DNA of 64,000 nucleotides from Granulosicoccus sp964390335 (GTDB taxonomy: Bacteria; Pseudomonadota; Gammaproteobacteria; Granulosicoccales; Granulosicoccaceae). Under the pieces are notes generated by a model, which was given only the letters and a program-made list of their open reading frames with translations, had not been told where the DNA came from and did not search any database. The stretch spans positions 1-64,000 of the forward strand of contig CAYMHU010000007.1 in assembly GCA_964390335.1 (NCBI GenBank), given 5' to 3'. The position numbers were made by a program, and so were the translations under genes. Below, piece after piece: positions 18,886 through 28,074 of this stretch (its first letter is position 1; every line of letters begins with the position of its first letter).

Positions 18886-20057
18886 CCGTAGCGTCTGTTA
18901 ACCACTTGTCATCAGACGATGTGTCAGCAGAGGCGCGGGGTTTGCGCGTGCTGTTTGTTATCGACAGTCGTTTTCCAAACCTTGGTGGAGCCGAATCTCA
19001 AGCGTTAAAGTTAGCAAATGGATTACGTGATGCGGGTGTGTACGTCGATTTTGTTGCTCCGCAAGTTGATCCAGGTACAGCAGCGTCCGATACGGTAGAT
19101 GGGTTCAAGCTTACCCGGATTGTCTACCCACATATAAAGTTGCTGGGCACAGTGTATTTATTGTTGAGCTTCTCGCTGTTTCTTATTCGTAATCGAAAAA
19201 ACTACGATTACATGCATATCCACATAACTCGCTTGCTGACAGCTACTGCGGGTATGTTGCGTCCATTAGTTAAAATACCGATCGTCACGAAAATTTCAGG
19301 CTTTTTCGAATTTGAGGGCGGTATTTTAGATCCACGTAAACGGTTTAATCCGCTTAATGCTTTGTTGCTATTTGCCATGCGCAACGTTGACCATGTGCAA
19401 ACCATCAGCGTTGAAACAGAAGAAAAGCTGATCGCGACTGGGTTTCGGCCAGATCAGATTTCATTAATACCCAATGGGATTGATGTTAGCGAAGCGCCAG
19501 CACCGGCTCCTGAAAACGATGTGTATACAATCGGATACTGTGGACGCTTGCGAGACGTAAAAGGCGTGCACGTGCTGTTCGATGCGTTTGCTCAATGCAA
19601 AGCCGTGCTCGCCGATGAACCTATGAAACTGTTGATCGCAGGGTCAGGAAGTGCAGAAAGCGAGCTAAAGGCGCAAGCGGAACGATTGGGTATTACTCAA
19701 GATATCGAGTTTCTTGGCCTTGTCGCTGATGTATCCGGTTTTTATAAACAACTGGACATCTATGTGCAACCATCATTCGCTGAAGGTTTGCCTAACTCTG
19801 TGTTGGAAGCGATGCATGCGGGTCGCCCGGTGTTAGCCACTGATATCGGTGGAAATAGGGATCTGGTAGAGGAAGATGTCACTGGTCACTTATTTGAAGC
19901 GGGAGATCACAACGCTCTGGCAGAGCTATTAGTTAAGTGTATTCAGCATCAAGATGTAGTTACCGCTATGGGCCTGAATGGTCGTGCCGTTATTGATGAA
20001 CACTATGCGATGGAATCTGTTGTGAATCAGTTAATTGAGGTTTACAGTGCCGAGTAA
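18882..20057 (+). CDS. Glycosyltransferase family 4
   Basis: This GT-B fold retaining glycosyltransferase has 391 residues. The acceptor-side N domain shows GGAESQALKLANGL (about 36-50). The nucleotide-sugar C domain shows IPNGIDV, YCGRLRDVKGVHVL, LLIAGSG and the EX7E motif region PSFAEGLPNSVLEAMHAGRPVLAT. It would add a sugar to the lipid-linked repeat unit on the cytoplasmic face. The ATG at 18882 overlaps the upstream stop as ATGA, which argues for translational coupling and against the longer upstream frame. Donor and acceptor cannot be told. Confidence 0.92.
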   Translation: MTVASVNHLSSDDVSAEARGLRVLFVIDSRFPNLGGAESQALKLANGLRDAGVYVDFVAPQVDPGTAASDTVDGFKLTRIVYPHIKLLGTVYLLLSFSLFLIRNRKNYDYMHIHITRLLTATAGMLRPLVKIPIVTKISGFFEFEGGILDPRKRFNPLNALLLFAMRNVDHVQTISVETEEKLIATGFRPDQISLIPNGIDVSEAPAPAPENDVYTIGYCGRLRDVKGVHVLFDAFAQCKAVLADEPMKLLIAGSGSAESELKAQAERLGITQDIEFLGLVADVSGFYKQLDIYVQPSFAEGLPNSVLEAMHAGRPVLATDIGGNRDLVEEDVTGHLFEAGDHNALAELLVKCIQHQDVVTAMGLNGRAVIDEHYAMESVVNQLIEVYSAE

Positions 20058-21000
20058 GATTGAGAAGGTCCTCGTAACGATATCGATCGACACCGAATGC
20101 GATCATGATATCAATTGGGTACGTGCCAATCCCATTACGTACGATTCAATTAACGAAGGTGTTCCTAACCGGTTGCAACCAGCATTTGACTCCATAGGCG
20201 CTGTGCCTACTTATTTACTAACAGTAGAGGTCATGGAGGATGAAGAGTCTGTTAATACACTCCGTGCGCTAAATGGGAATTATGAGTTTGGCACACATTT
20301 GCATGCGGCATTTATAGAGCCGCAAAAAAAGTTTCATGATTATGCGGGTATCGATAGTCCGGATTTTCAATGTTCTTACCCGCCAGATATCGAGTTTCAG
20401 AAACTGGACAACCTGACTAAACTGTTTAAAGAAAAGTTTGGGTATAGCCCGACGAGCTTCAGAGCAGGTCGTTATGGCGCAAATGCTCATTCGGTCAATA
20501 GTTTGGAAAAGCTGGGTTATAAGGTAGATACCAGCGTTACGCCATTGATAAAGTGGAATGAGCCCAACGCTGAAGTAGACTTTCGAAAAGCACCGATGCA
20601 ACCCTATTTTCCATCTAAATCTGCGCTGGCTACTGCCGGTGAATACAGCAATGGCCGGATATTGGAAGCGCCAGTCACAATAATGCCACGTACGTTACGA
20701 CGTTTTCCTGCGTGGTTTAGACCTCACTTTGCTAACGCGTCAATGATGAAAAAAATTGTTCGCTATCACATGCGCAAGTTTAGTGACAGACCTGTACTTA
20801 ACATTAATATGATGTTTCATTCAATGGAAATCATAGAAGCAGCATCACCGTATTGCCAATCGCCTGAAGATGTAAAACGGTTTATTGACGAAATGCTGGA
20901 AGGGTTATCCTGGTGTAAGGATGAGGGAATGGAGTTTTGCGGTCTATCGGATTTATACGAACCATTCAATGCAGTCGCCATAGATCAAAACGCTGCTTAG
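20047..21000 (+). CDS. Polysaccharide-deacetylase-fold protein (WalW-like)
   Basis: This 317-residue protein has a NodB-like (beta/alpha) barrel. The first motif is SIDTECDHD, an Asp-rich variant of TFDDG. A histidine pair lies in GTHLHAAF, and FRAGRYGAN matches the RxG(R/W)xG motif of deacetylases that act in sugar polymer loci. There is no signal peptide, so it may be cytoplasmic. The GTG at 20047 is chosen because GAGG lies 6 nt before it; it overlaps the upstream glycosyltransferase by 11 nt. Catalytic activity is likely but not certain, because the first motif differs from classical CE4 enzymes. Confidence 0.78.
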   Translation: MPSKIEKVLVTISIDTECDHDINWVRANPITYDSINEGVPNRLQPAFDSIGAVPTYLLTVEVMEDEESVNTLRALNGNYEFGTHLHAAFIEPQKKFHDYAGIDSPDFQCSYPPDIEFQKLDNLTKLFKEKFGYSPTSFRAGRYGANAHSVNSLEKLGYKVDTSVTPLIKWNEPNAEVDFRKAPMQPYFPSKSALATAGEYSNGRILEAPVTIMPRTLRRFPAWFRPHFANASMMKKIVRYHMRKFSDRPVLNINMMFHSMEIIEAASPYCQSPEDVKRFIDEMLEGLSWCKDEGMEFCGLSDLYEPFNAVAIDQNAA

Positions 21001-21015
21001 TTTATTGGCATTCCT

Positions 21016-22146
21016 GTGTTAGCTCTTTTTCTTCTTTCGATATTTTTCAGTGTTTACACATTTCTGATTTTTCCAGTTGTGTTGCATATCAGAGCCTCGG
21101 GTAAAACCATCCCGAAGCGCGCAGCGCTTGACGAGTATCCAACCGTCAGCGTAATTATGGCGGTACATAATGAGCAACAATACTTGCAGGCTAAACTGGA
21201 ATGCATAGCAACGCAGGACTACCCAGTGGGGAAATTACAGATCATTGTTGCTTCCGATGGCTCAACCGACGACACTGTCAATATTCTTTCAAATGCCCGC
21301 TCTGCTATCCCAAATCTTGAATACACGCACTATGAACCACCAGCAGGTAAGCCTTCAGCGCTAAATCGGGCCATATCGCTTGCGACCGGGGAGATACTTG
21401 TCTTTATGGATGCCCGTCAATTGGTGTCCAATAATGCTGTTAAGGTACTGGTTGAACGTCTGCAACAACCCGGTATTGGTGCCGTTAGTGGTGAATTGAT
21501 CCTTGCCAACAGTGACGGCATGGAGTCAGAAAATGTGGGGTTGTATTGGCGTTACGAAAAGTGGATCCGTACCAATGAAAGTAAGTTATTTTCCACCACT
21601 GGCGCAACCGGCGCCTTATATGCTATTCGGGCCTCTGCGTATGCACCGCATGATGCTGACGTGCTGTTAGATGATTTCAATACGCCGGTATCGATATTAG
21701 CATCGGGACAACGTACTGTGCTCGAGCCGGATGCACGAGTATTTGATAAAGCTGAGCAGAACGTGAGTGGGGAGTACAAACGGAAAGTGCGCACGTTGGC
21801 GGGAAACTTTCAATCATTCAAACGTTTTCCATGGCTATTCAGTCCGCGGAAAAACCCGGTTTTTTTGCAATTTATATCGCACAAAGTTTTTCGCTTGTTA
21901 GTGCCCTACGCAATGATAGTGGCTTTCTTGTCGTCCATGTTGGGGCAGGGAGTATTCTTGCAAACTATGTTTGTTGCGCAATTGCTATTTTATGGCTTGG
22001 GTATCGCCAACATGGCTGGTTTGAAAATGTTCAATAACAAAGCGCTTAACTTTATCAGTGTGTTCATTCAACTAAATGCGGCCGCTGTTGTAGGTGCGTA
22101 TCGTTTTATTACGGGTAGCGCAAACGTGCGTTGGAGAACGCAATGA
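21016..22146 (+). CDS. Membrane-bound glycosyltransferase family 2
   Basis: This 376-residue inverting GT-A enzyme has an N-terminal membrane helix (about 1-20). Its catalytic domain shows VSVIMAVHNEQ (about 48-58), ASDGSTDDT (DxD-like donor site), GKPSALNRAI, and the DARQ/LDDF segments in place of DxD and ED. C-terminal hydrophobic helices lie at about 295-365. The architecture is like BcsA/IcaA-type or WcaA-type processive enzymes but without a QxxRW motif that I can see, so single-sugar addition is more likely. The start is GTG with a weak ribosome site. Confidence 0.88.
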   Translation: MLALFLLSIFFSVYTFLIFPVVLHIRASGKTIPKRAALDEYPTVSVIMAVHNEQQYLQAKLECIATQDYPVGKLQIIVASDGSTDDTVNILSNARSAIPNLEYTHYEPPAGKPSALNRAISLATGEILVFMDARQLVSNNAVKVLVERLQQPGIGAVSGELILANSDGMESENVGLYWRYEKWIRTNESKLFSTTGATGALYAIRASAYAPHDADVLLDDFNTPVSILASGQRTVLEPDARVFDKAEQNVSGEYKRKVRTLAGNFQSFKRFPWLFSPRKNPVFLQFISHKVFRLLVPYAMIVAFLSSMLGQGVFLQTMFVAQLLFYGLGIANMAGLKMFNNKALNFISVFIQLNAAAVVGAYRFITGSANVRWRTQ

Positions 22147-22907
22147 CTGCTGTGCTGATGTACCACGCCCTATACAAAGGCGACGATACCAGCCGAATCG
22201 ATGCTGAAGATTTACCCTATGCGGTCTCGGAACAGGATTTTATTCAGCAACTGGATTTTTTACGCGATAAAAAAGTGGGGTTGCTCGATGCCAGTTCAGC
22301 AACGCAGCCGGACGTGGTAATAACCTTTGACGACGGCCACATTAGCAACTTCGATATTGCAATGCCGTTACTTGCCGAGCGCGGTATGTGTGCGTACTTA
22401 TTTATCACCAGCGACTTTGTTGGTCACAGGCCCCACTTCTGTCATGCGCATCATTTACAAAAAATGGCTGCTGCGGGAATGGTGATTGGGTCGCATGGCA
22501 AGACTCATTTATTCTTCGATGACTTGTCTGATGCCGATGCTGAGTGTGAACTGGCGCACAGTAAAGCGCAGTTGAGCGAGCAGTGCGGCGTCGACGTAAA
22601 ATCAATCTCTTACCCCGGTGGCCGATACAAAAGCAGTACATTGGCGCTATCACGTAAACAAGGTTACGCGCAGCTTTTTGGGTCCGAAGTGGGCATCTTG
22701 AAACACAGTGACTTAACGGCAATCCGGCCATTGAAACGGGTAGCAATACGTCGCGGCACATCACTAAAAGAATTTTCAAGCATTGTCAGCGCAGACCCAA
22801 TCTATTATGTTGTGCAACAAGGAAAACAGAACGCGAAGTTGCTCGTGAAACGAGCACTGGGCAACCGGTTATATCATGGCCTCTACCGACGTATCAAAGC
22901 ACGATAA
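22143..22907 (+). CDS. Polysaccharide deacetylase (CE4/NodB)
   Basis: This 254-residue NodB-domain protein has the classical motifs: TFDDG at 61-65 (metal and catalytic Asp), GSHGKTH (His-x3-His metal site) and SYPGGRY. It should remove acetyl groups from N-acetylated sugars in the polymer or its precursor. No signal peptide is visible. The ATG at 22143 has GGAG 6 nt upstream and overlaps the previous stop as ATGA, so translation is coupled. This is the second deacetylase-fold gene of the locus, and its motifs are more canonical than those of the first. Confidence 0.9.
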   Translation: MTAVLMYHALYKGDDTSRIDAEDLPYAVSEQDFIQQLDFLRDKKVGLLDASSATQPDVVITFDDGHISNFDIAMPLLAERGMCAYLFITSDFVGHRPHFCHAHHLQKMAAAGMVIGSHGKTHLFFDDLSDADAECELAHSKAQLSEQCGVDVKSISYPGGRYKSSTLALSRKQGYAQLFGSEVGILKHSDLTAIRPLKRVAIRRGTSLKEFSSIVSADPIYYVVQQGKQNAKLLVKRALGNRLYHGLYRRIKAR

Positions 22908-23898
22908 TCCGATGGGCATTGACGACTATGCGGATGCCAGGCGTGGTCTGTTAGGTTCCAGAAGAACTCGCCGCGGGCCTACAAGCAGGCGCGGCTCTCG
23001 AGCACGCGAGCGTAAGACTGCATTACGTGCCTCTATGGTGCACGGTTGGCCATCATGGGATGGGCTGAAACCGGTTGTGCTGTTTCTGATTTTTCCGGCA
23101 TTGCTTGGATTAGGCGTTGCGATTTCAGGGCCGTGGCCCAAACCTGTGTTGTATGGACTTGCGGCATTGATGGGTTTATGGGTTTTTCTTAGTGCGTTTC
23201 GTGGCACCGAACTTATTATCGCGTGCTTTATTTTATACCTACCGTTTTCAACAACCTATGTTATTCCCATTGCACCCGGTATAAACGGTACGAATATGCT
23301 GATCGCTCTGGGCATGTTTGCAACGGCGCTAGCCGTATTGGGTGACAGAAAAGTAGTAACGCTGTGGCCAAGCGGCACCACCGCTGTACTGCTCTTTGCC
23401 ATCTTAACGTGCCTTTCGGCACTGACGATTATGCGGGAACCCGACGGGTACTCGTATTTAATGCATAGCGAAATTATGACCTACAAGGGTTGGGTAGAAC
23501 AATTTATATTTTATTTTATAGCCCTGAGTTGTATCCGTTCCATTGAACAGGCAAAGCGACTCATCATCTATATGTGCATAGGTGCGATCGTATTGGTGTT
23601 GTACTCGGTACCGGAAATGTTGAGTAAAATGGGTAACTCGACTATCGAGAAAAGTCGAATTGGCGGGCCGCATCAGCAGTCGAACCAATTCGGAGGATTC
23701 GTTGCATACAGCTTGATGCCGTTAATCGCTTTTTTTGTTGTGTATATAAAAGATGTCAAAGCCTGGTTGCTGGCTCCGTATTTCTTGATTGCAGCCAAAG
23801 TGTTAATAAGCACATTCTCGCGCGGAGCTTATCTAGCCATGGCCGCTGGTGCTTTTCTGGCTGGGTACTACAAAGGCAAGGGTTTTCTGTTTATGTGG
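22876..23898 (+). CDS. O-antigen ligase/polymerase-like membrane protein, cut by assembly gap
   Basis: The 341 codons before the gap encode an Arg-rich cytoplasmic N terminus (about 23-52) and then at least eight hydrophobic segments. The segment RIGGPHQQSNQFGGFVAY and the following STFSRGAYLAM match the Wzy_C/O-antigen ligase family (Pfam PF04932), which polymerises or ligates polysaccharide at the periplasmic face. The frame enters the run of N, so the C terminus is unknown; codons read after the gap are not trustworthy. A later ATG at 22912 would avoid the 32-nt overlap with the deacetylase gene. Confidence 0.85.
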
Positions 23899-23998
23899 NN
23901 NNNNNNNNNNNNNNNNNNNNNNNNNNNNNNNNNNNNNNNNNNNNNNNNNNNNNNNNNNNNNNNNNNNNNNNNNNNNNNNNNNNNNNNNNNNNNNNNNN
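23899..23998. other. Assembly gap (100 N)
   Basis: Exactly 100 N are present, the usual placeholder for a scaffold gap of unknown size. The polysaccharide operon enters from the left and does not visibly resume on the right. Confidence 0.99.
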
Positions 23999-24327
23999 TT
24001 GCGTGGCGTTGTCGTAATTTTTTCGAACCGCATTTGATGCGCAGTCTACACTTTAATACAGCGTTAGTTGGCAAGCTGGGTCAAGGATGTGTCATTAGGT
24101 TGTCAGTTAAGGCGGCATAATGGCGCTCGGCGGTTATCTGCCTTATATCGGTGCAGAAAATTACCCATATTGGGCCAGTATTTAAATAGTTGAAAGAATC
24201 CCCAGAATTCAGGGAAGGGTACGAATTTTGCGGTTGATAGACGTGTCAAATCACATTGCGCCGGCGGCTCAGAACAGTAAAATGGAGCTAGCAATGACGC
24301 AATGTGATTTTTCCGGAAAGTGACTAT
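23999..24327. other. Non-coding stretch between the gap and clpS
   Basis: About 330 nt hold no open frame with a convincing start, codon pattern or family resemblance. The frame that runs out of the gap on the plus strand and stops at 24120 is probably chance, or the unrelated 3' end of whatever lies in the gap. The clpS promoter should lie here, but I cannot assign its boxes. Confidence 0.5.
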
Positions 24328-24645
24328 ATGAGTCAAGAAGAACGTAAAAACGATGGCGGCTTGGTTGTTGAACGAGCACGACCAAAACTGGCCAAACCAC
24401 CATTGTTTAAGGTCGTTTTAATTAACGATGACTATACCCCCATGGAATTTGTGGTAGAGGTGTTGCAAGTGTTTTTCAATCTCGATTGGGAACAAGCACA
24501 TGTCATCATGCTACATGTTCATCAAAAGGGTAAAGGTGTTTGCGGTGTTTACACCCGAGAGATCGCTGAAACCAAAGTGGCTTTGGTCAATCAGTTTTCT
24601 CGTGAAGGCAAACACCCATTAATGTGCGAAATGGAAGAAGCTTAA
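24328..24645 (+). CDS. clpS: ATP-dependent Clp protease adaptor ClpS
   Basis: ClpS binds N-degron substrates and delivers them to ClpAP. The 105-residue protein shows PPLFKVVLINDDYTPMEFV (the conserved NDDYTPM substrate pocket) and the second half VHQKGKGVCGVYTREIAETK. The ATG at 24328 is chosen because GGAAAG lies about 7 nt upstream; an in-frame start at 24304 would overlap it and has no site. clpA follows 57 nt downstream, the standard arrangement. Confidence 0.97.
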   Translation: MSQEERKNDGGLVVERARPKLAKPPLFKVVLINDDYTPMEFVVEVLQVFFNLDWEQAHVIMLHVHQKGKGVCGVYTREIAETKVALVNQFSREGKHPLMCEMEEA

Positions 24646-24702
24646 TCGCGTTGGTAATTAGTAGCTGACGCAATTTTTGAAACAACTGCGGTCACATAGA
24701 TA

Positions 24703-26979
24703 ATGCTAAGCAAAGAGCTAGAATTTACGTTAAACAATGCTTTCAAAGAGGCGCGAGCTAGACGGTTTGAATTTATGACTGTCGAGCACTTGCTGCTCGC
24801 ACTCATCGATAATCCTACGGCTGCCCAAGTGCTACGTGCATGTGGTGGCGATCTGGACACGCTGCGAGATGAACTTGATTCATTCGTAGAAGAGAACACA
24901 CCGTTACTAGATGAGAACGACACGCGAGAAACTCAGCCTACTTTAGGGTTCCAGCGTGTATTGCAGCGTGCAGTCTTCCACGTTCAAAGTTCAGGTAAAA
25001 AAGAAGTGACTGGTGCGAATGTGCTGGTGGCTATTTTTGGTGAGCAAGATTCCCAAACCGTTTACTTGCTGAACAAACAAAATATTACTCGTCTTGACGT
25101 CGTTAACTATATCTCGCACGGAATTGCGAAAAATTCTCAGGAAGAGCCTGAAGATGCAGAAGATGCTGCAAATGAATACGGCGGCGAAGAGGGCGAATCG
25201 GATGCTAAGCCACTCGATAAGTATGCAACTAATCTGAACGTTAAAGCGCAATCCGGAGAAATTGATCCATTAATTGGTCGAGATTTCGAAATCGAGCGTG
25301 CGTCACAGGTGCTGTGTCGTCGTCGTAAAAACAATCCTTTGTTGGTGGGTGAAGCAGGCGTTGGTAAAACCGCCATTGCAGAAGGTCTTGCGAAGAAAAT
25401 CGTTGATGGTGAAGTGCCGGACGTACTCATCGACAGTGTCATTTACTCCCTAGATTTAGGTGCTCTAGTTGCTGGGACCAAATACCGCGGTGATTTTGAA
25501 AAACGCCTGAAAAGTATCCTGACCCAACTGAAAAAGGAAGAGGGCGCAATTCTATTTATCGACGAAATCCACACCATCATTGGTGCGGGAGCAGCATCGG
25601 GTGGCGTGATGGATGCGTCGAACCTGATCAAGCCAATGTTGGCGTCGGGCGAACTGAAATGCATTGGGTCCACAACATACCAAGAGTATCGTGGCATCTT
25701 TGAAAAAGACCGAGCATTATCCCGTCGATTCCAAAAAATTGATGTGGTAGAACCTACAGTCGAACAGACTTATGAAATTCTGAAGGGACTTAAATCGCGC
25801 TACGAAGACTTTCATGAAGTTAAATATTCTCAAAAAGCCTTGCGCACCGCAGCTGAGCTATCGGGTCGTTACATTAATGATCGTTTCCTACCCGATAAAG
25901 CCATTGACGTTATTGATGAAGCGGGTGCCAACCATCGTGTAAAAGGTGCCACCTCAAAAGGCAAGAAGTCTATTAATGTTAAAGACATCGAATCCATCAT
26001 CGCGAAGATTGCCCGGATTCCTGAAAAGAGCGTGTCGTCAACAGATATGGACAAACTGCGTACCTTATCGCGTGATCTTAAAATGTTGGTGTTCGGTCAG
26101 GACGATGCAATCGAAACGCTTGCCGCTGCCATCAAGATGTCGCGCTCTGGTTTAGGTGCTCAAGACAAACCCATCGGCAGCTTTATGTTTGCAGGTCCCA
26201 CCGGCGTTGGTAAAACAGAGGTCACTAAGCAACTGGCAAAGATTATGGGTATCGAACTTGTGCGGTTTGACATGTCCGAGTACATGGAAAGCCACACTGT
26301 TTCAAGACTCATAGGTGCACCTCCAGGCTATGTCGGTTTTGACCAAGGCGGGCTGTTAACGGATGCCGTTGTGCAGAACCCACACTGCGTTGTGTTGCTT
26401 GATGAAATCGAAAAAGCGCATCCAGATGTGTTTAATTTACTGCTACAGGTTATGGATCACGGTACATTAACTGATAACAATGGCCGTAAAGCAGACTTCC
26501 GAAATGTCATTCTGGTATTAACAACCAATGCTGGTGCGGAATCATTGTCCAGAACCACTATGGGTTTTACAGTACAAGATCATTCCTTAGATGGTGCAGA
26601 AGCGGTAAACAAAATGTTTACGCCTGAATTTAGAAACCGTTTGGATTCCATTATTCAGTTTAAGCCGCTCGACAAAGATATTATTCTGAATGTTGTTGAT
26701 AAGTTCATCATTGAACTCGAGTCTCAACTGGAAGAGAAAAACGTATCTATCGACTTCAATTACGAAGCTAAAACTTGGCTTGCCGAGCATGGGTTCGATC
26801 CGAAAATGGGTGCAAGACCAATGGCGAGACTTATCAGCGAAAGTATCAAGAAGCCATTGGCCGATGAGATACTGTTCGGTGTGTTGAGCAAAGGTGGCAA
26901 AGTACGCGTTATTCTGGATGAGAAAGGCGAGATAGCGTTTGAATTTGAAAGCCGGGAAAGTAAAGAAGCGACCGTATAG
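24703..26979 (+). CDS. clpA: ATP-dependent Clp protease ATP-binding subunit ClpA
   Basis: ClpA is the AAA+ unfoldase that feeds ClpP. Its 758 residues contain the N-terminal double Clp-N repeat (about 1-145), an acidic linker (EEPEDAEDAANEYGGEEGE region), AAA1 with Walker A GEAGVGKT, and AAA2 with Walker A GPTGVGKT and Walker B VVLLDEIEKAH. A C-terminal D2-small domain ends in a usual tail. ClpP-docking IGL/IGF-type residues are not checked beyond the loop near TTMGF. The operon with clpS ends at a strong terminator. Confidence 0.98.
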   Translation: MLSKELEFTLNNAFKEARARRFEFMTVEHLLLALIDNPTAAQVLRACGGDLDTLRDELDSFVEENTPLLDENDTRETQPTLGFQRVLQRAVFHVQSSGKKEVTGANVLVAIFGEQDSQTVYLLNKQNITRLDVVNYISHGIAKNSQEEPEDAEDAANEYGGEEGESDAKPLDKYATNLNVKAQSGEIDPLIGRDFEIERASQVLCRRRKNNPLLVGEAGVGKTAIAEGLAKKIVDGEVPDVLIDSVIYSLDLGALVAGTKYRGDFEKRLKSILTQLKKEEGAILFIDEIHTIIGAGAASGGVMDASNLIKPMLASGELKCIGSTTYQEYRGIFEKDRALSRRFQKIDVVEPTVEQTYEILKGLKSRYEDFHEVKYSQKALRTAAELSGRYINDRFLPDKAIDVIDEAGANHRVKGATSKGKKSINVKDIESIIAKIARIPEKSVSSTDMDKLRTLSRDLKMLVFGQDDAIETLAAAIKMSRSGLGAQDKPIGSFMFAGPTGVGKTEVTKQLAKIMGIELVRFDMSEYMESHTVSRLIGAPPGYVGFDQGGLLTDAVVQNPHCVVLLDEIEKAHPDVFNLLLQVMDHGTLTDNNGRKADFRNVILVLTTNAGAESLSRTTMGFTVQDHSLDGAEAVNKMFTPEFRNRLDSIIQFKPLDKDIILNVVDKFIIELESQLEEKNVSIDFNYEAKTWLAEHGFDPKMGARPMARLISESIKKPLADEILFGVLSKGGKVRVILDEKGEIAFEFESRESKEATV

Positions 26980-27029
26980 TCAGCGAAGTTCAGCATCGGT
27001 ATTCCACGAATACCGCGGCCGCATAAAAC

Positions 27030-27064
27030 AAAGGCCGGTCCGTTGTAGCGGGCCTGCCTTTTTT
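27030..27064 (+). terminator. Rho-independent terminator of clpA
   Basis: A 13-position stem (AAAGGCCGGTCCG against CGGGCCTGCCTTT, one mismatch and one G-T pair) with a short loop leads into TTTTTT. It lies 51 nt after the clpA stop, between convergent clpA and infA. The opposite arm also has an A/T flank, so it may work in both directions. Confidence 0.88.
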
Positions 27065-27125
27065 AGTGCTCGTATTTTTCTCGGATGATTCTGTTATTGT
27101 TCTTGAGCGAGGGAGCCCGTAAGCC

Positions 27126-27344
27126 CTATCTTGATCGGTACGTAATTCTGCCTTTAGATAAATCGTAAGGCGTCATTTGCACAGTCACTTTATCGCCCGT
27201 TAAGATGCGGATGTAATGTTTGCGCATTTTGCCCGAAATGTGGGCAGTGACCACGTGTCCATTTTCCAGTTCTACCCGGAACATGGTGTTCGGAAGGGTG
27301 TCTATGACGGTGCCTTCCATTTCGATTGGTTCTTCTTTAGCCAT
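27126..27344 (-). CDS. infA: Translation initiation factor IF-1
   Basis: IF-1 binds the A site of the 30S subunit during initiation. The 72-residue protein starts MAKEEPIEMEGTV and is one S1/OB-fold domain, with VELENGHVVTAHISGKMRKHYIRI and the end GRITYR. The ATG at 27344 has AGAGAT upstream and gives the standard length; a frame extending 12 codons further is not needed. Its closeness to clpSA matches gammaproteobacterial gene order. Confidence 0.97.
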   Translation of the reverse strand: MAKEEPIEMEGTVIDTLPNTMFRVELENGHVVTAHISGKMRKHYIRILTGDKVTVQMTPYDLSKGRITYRSR

Positions 27345-27579
27345 TAAATCTCTGTATAAATCTGTAGTAAACGCTGCCATTATCGCACATTGATCACCGC
27401 TAGTTGCGGATCGACGCTGATATCGCTAATGGCGCAGTTAAACATAGTGTCAAAAAGGCGATCTTCAAGGCAATAAGCCTGCCGATCAGGGTCGCATTTG
27501 TAAAATACAGGCATTGTACTGTTGGGCGCTGGATACCATAATAGGGGCTGGGCTTAGGGTACGGCTAGTCAATATAACT

Positions 27580-28059
27580 ATGTACAACACAACTCTGCTT
27601 CGACCAAAAACAACTGATCGGTTCTCATCATTGATGGATTTGTACGAGCAGAATTATATCCTGATGCGGTTATTAGCTCCGGGCTTGCGCCATTATCAGA
27701 ACTCGGTGTACTTATCTGAACCTGAAGGCGTATTGCCTCTAGAACTCAGTGCAATCGAACATAATCGTTACACGACCACGTTCAAATTGACCTATTTATT
27801 TTCCGATAGTCTGCGCAGCAGGCGGGAACCCAACCTCACTATCAGGCTGTATCACGATGCACGCACGTGCGAAGTCATGAGCGGCTTAATACCTTCGCGA
27901 AAGTTGGAGTTGCGACGAACCCGGGATTTAACTGACGGGTATCGATTGAATCGTTTTTTAAATAAATGGACGAGCTACTGTCTACGGCAGGGACATGGGT
28001 TTGAAGACCCTACGGCTGAATCTGCAGAGCCAGCCGAATCCATGCTGGCGTTTGATTAA
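27580..28059 (+). CDS. DUF1249 family protein (YqiB-like)
   Basis: This 159-residue cytoplasmic protein resembles YqiB/DUF1249: LMDLYEQNYILMRLLAPGL near the N terminus, then YTTTFKLTYLF and LTIRLYHDARTCEVM, ending with the basic RLNRFLNKWTSYCLRQGH. Function is unknown; in E. coli yqiB neighbours nudF and cpdA, but not here. The ATG at 27580 is preferred to an upstream in-frame start because family similarity begins there. The ribosome site is weak. Confidence 0.82.
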   Translation: MYNTTLLRPKTTDRFSSLMDLYEQNYILMRLLAPGLRHYQNSVYLSEPEGVLPLELSAIEHNRYTTTFKLTYLFSDSLRSRREPNLTIRLYHDARTCEVMSGLIPSRKLELRRTRDLTDGYRLNRFLNKWTSYCLRQGHGFEDPTAESAEPAESMLAFD

Positions 28060-28074
28060 TACGGGTAAAGCCGC

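Noticed and set aside
8708..23898. Complete XrtA/PEP-CTERM exosortase locus
   Set aside because: Several genes resemble that type of locus, but no exosortase, FemAB-like or PEP-CTERM protein gene is seen; the gap could hide some, so only the resemblance is noted.
23999..24120. Open frame continuing from the N gap to a stop at 24120
   Set aside because: The frame through N is arbitrary, and the residues after the gap do not look like the C terminus of a ligase-type membrane protein.
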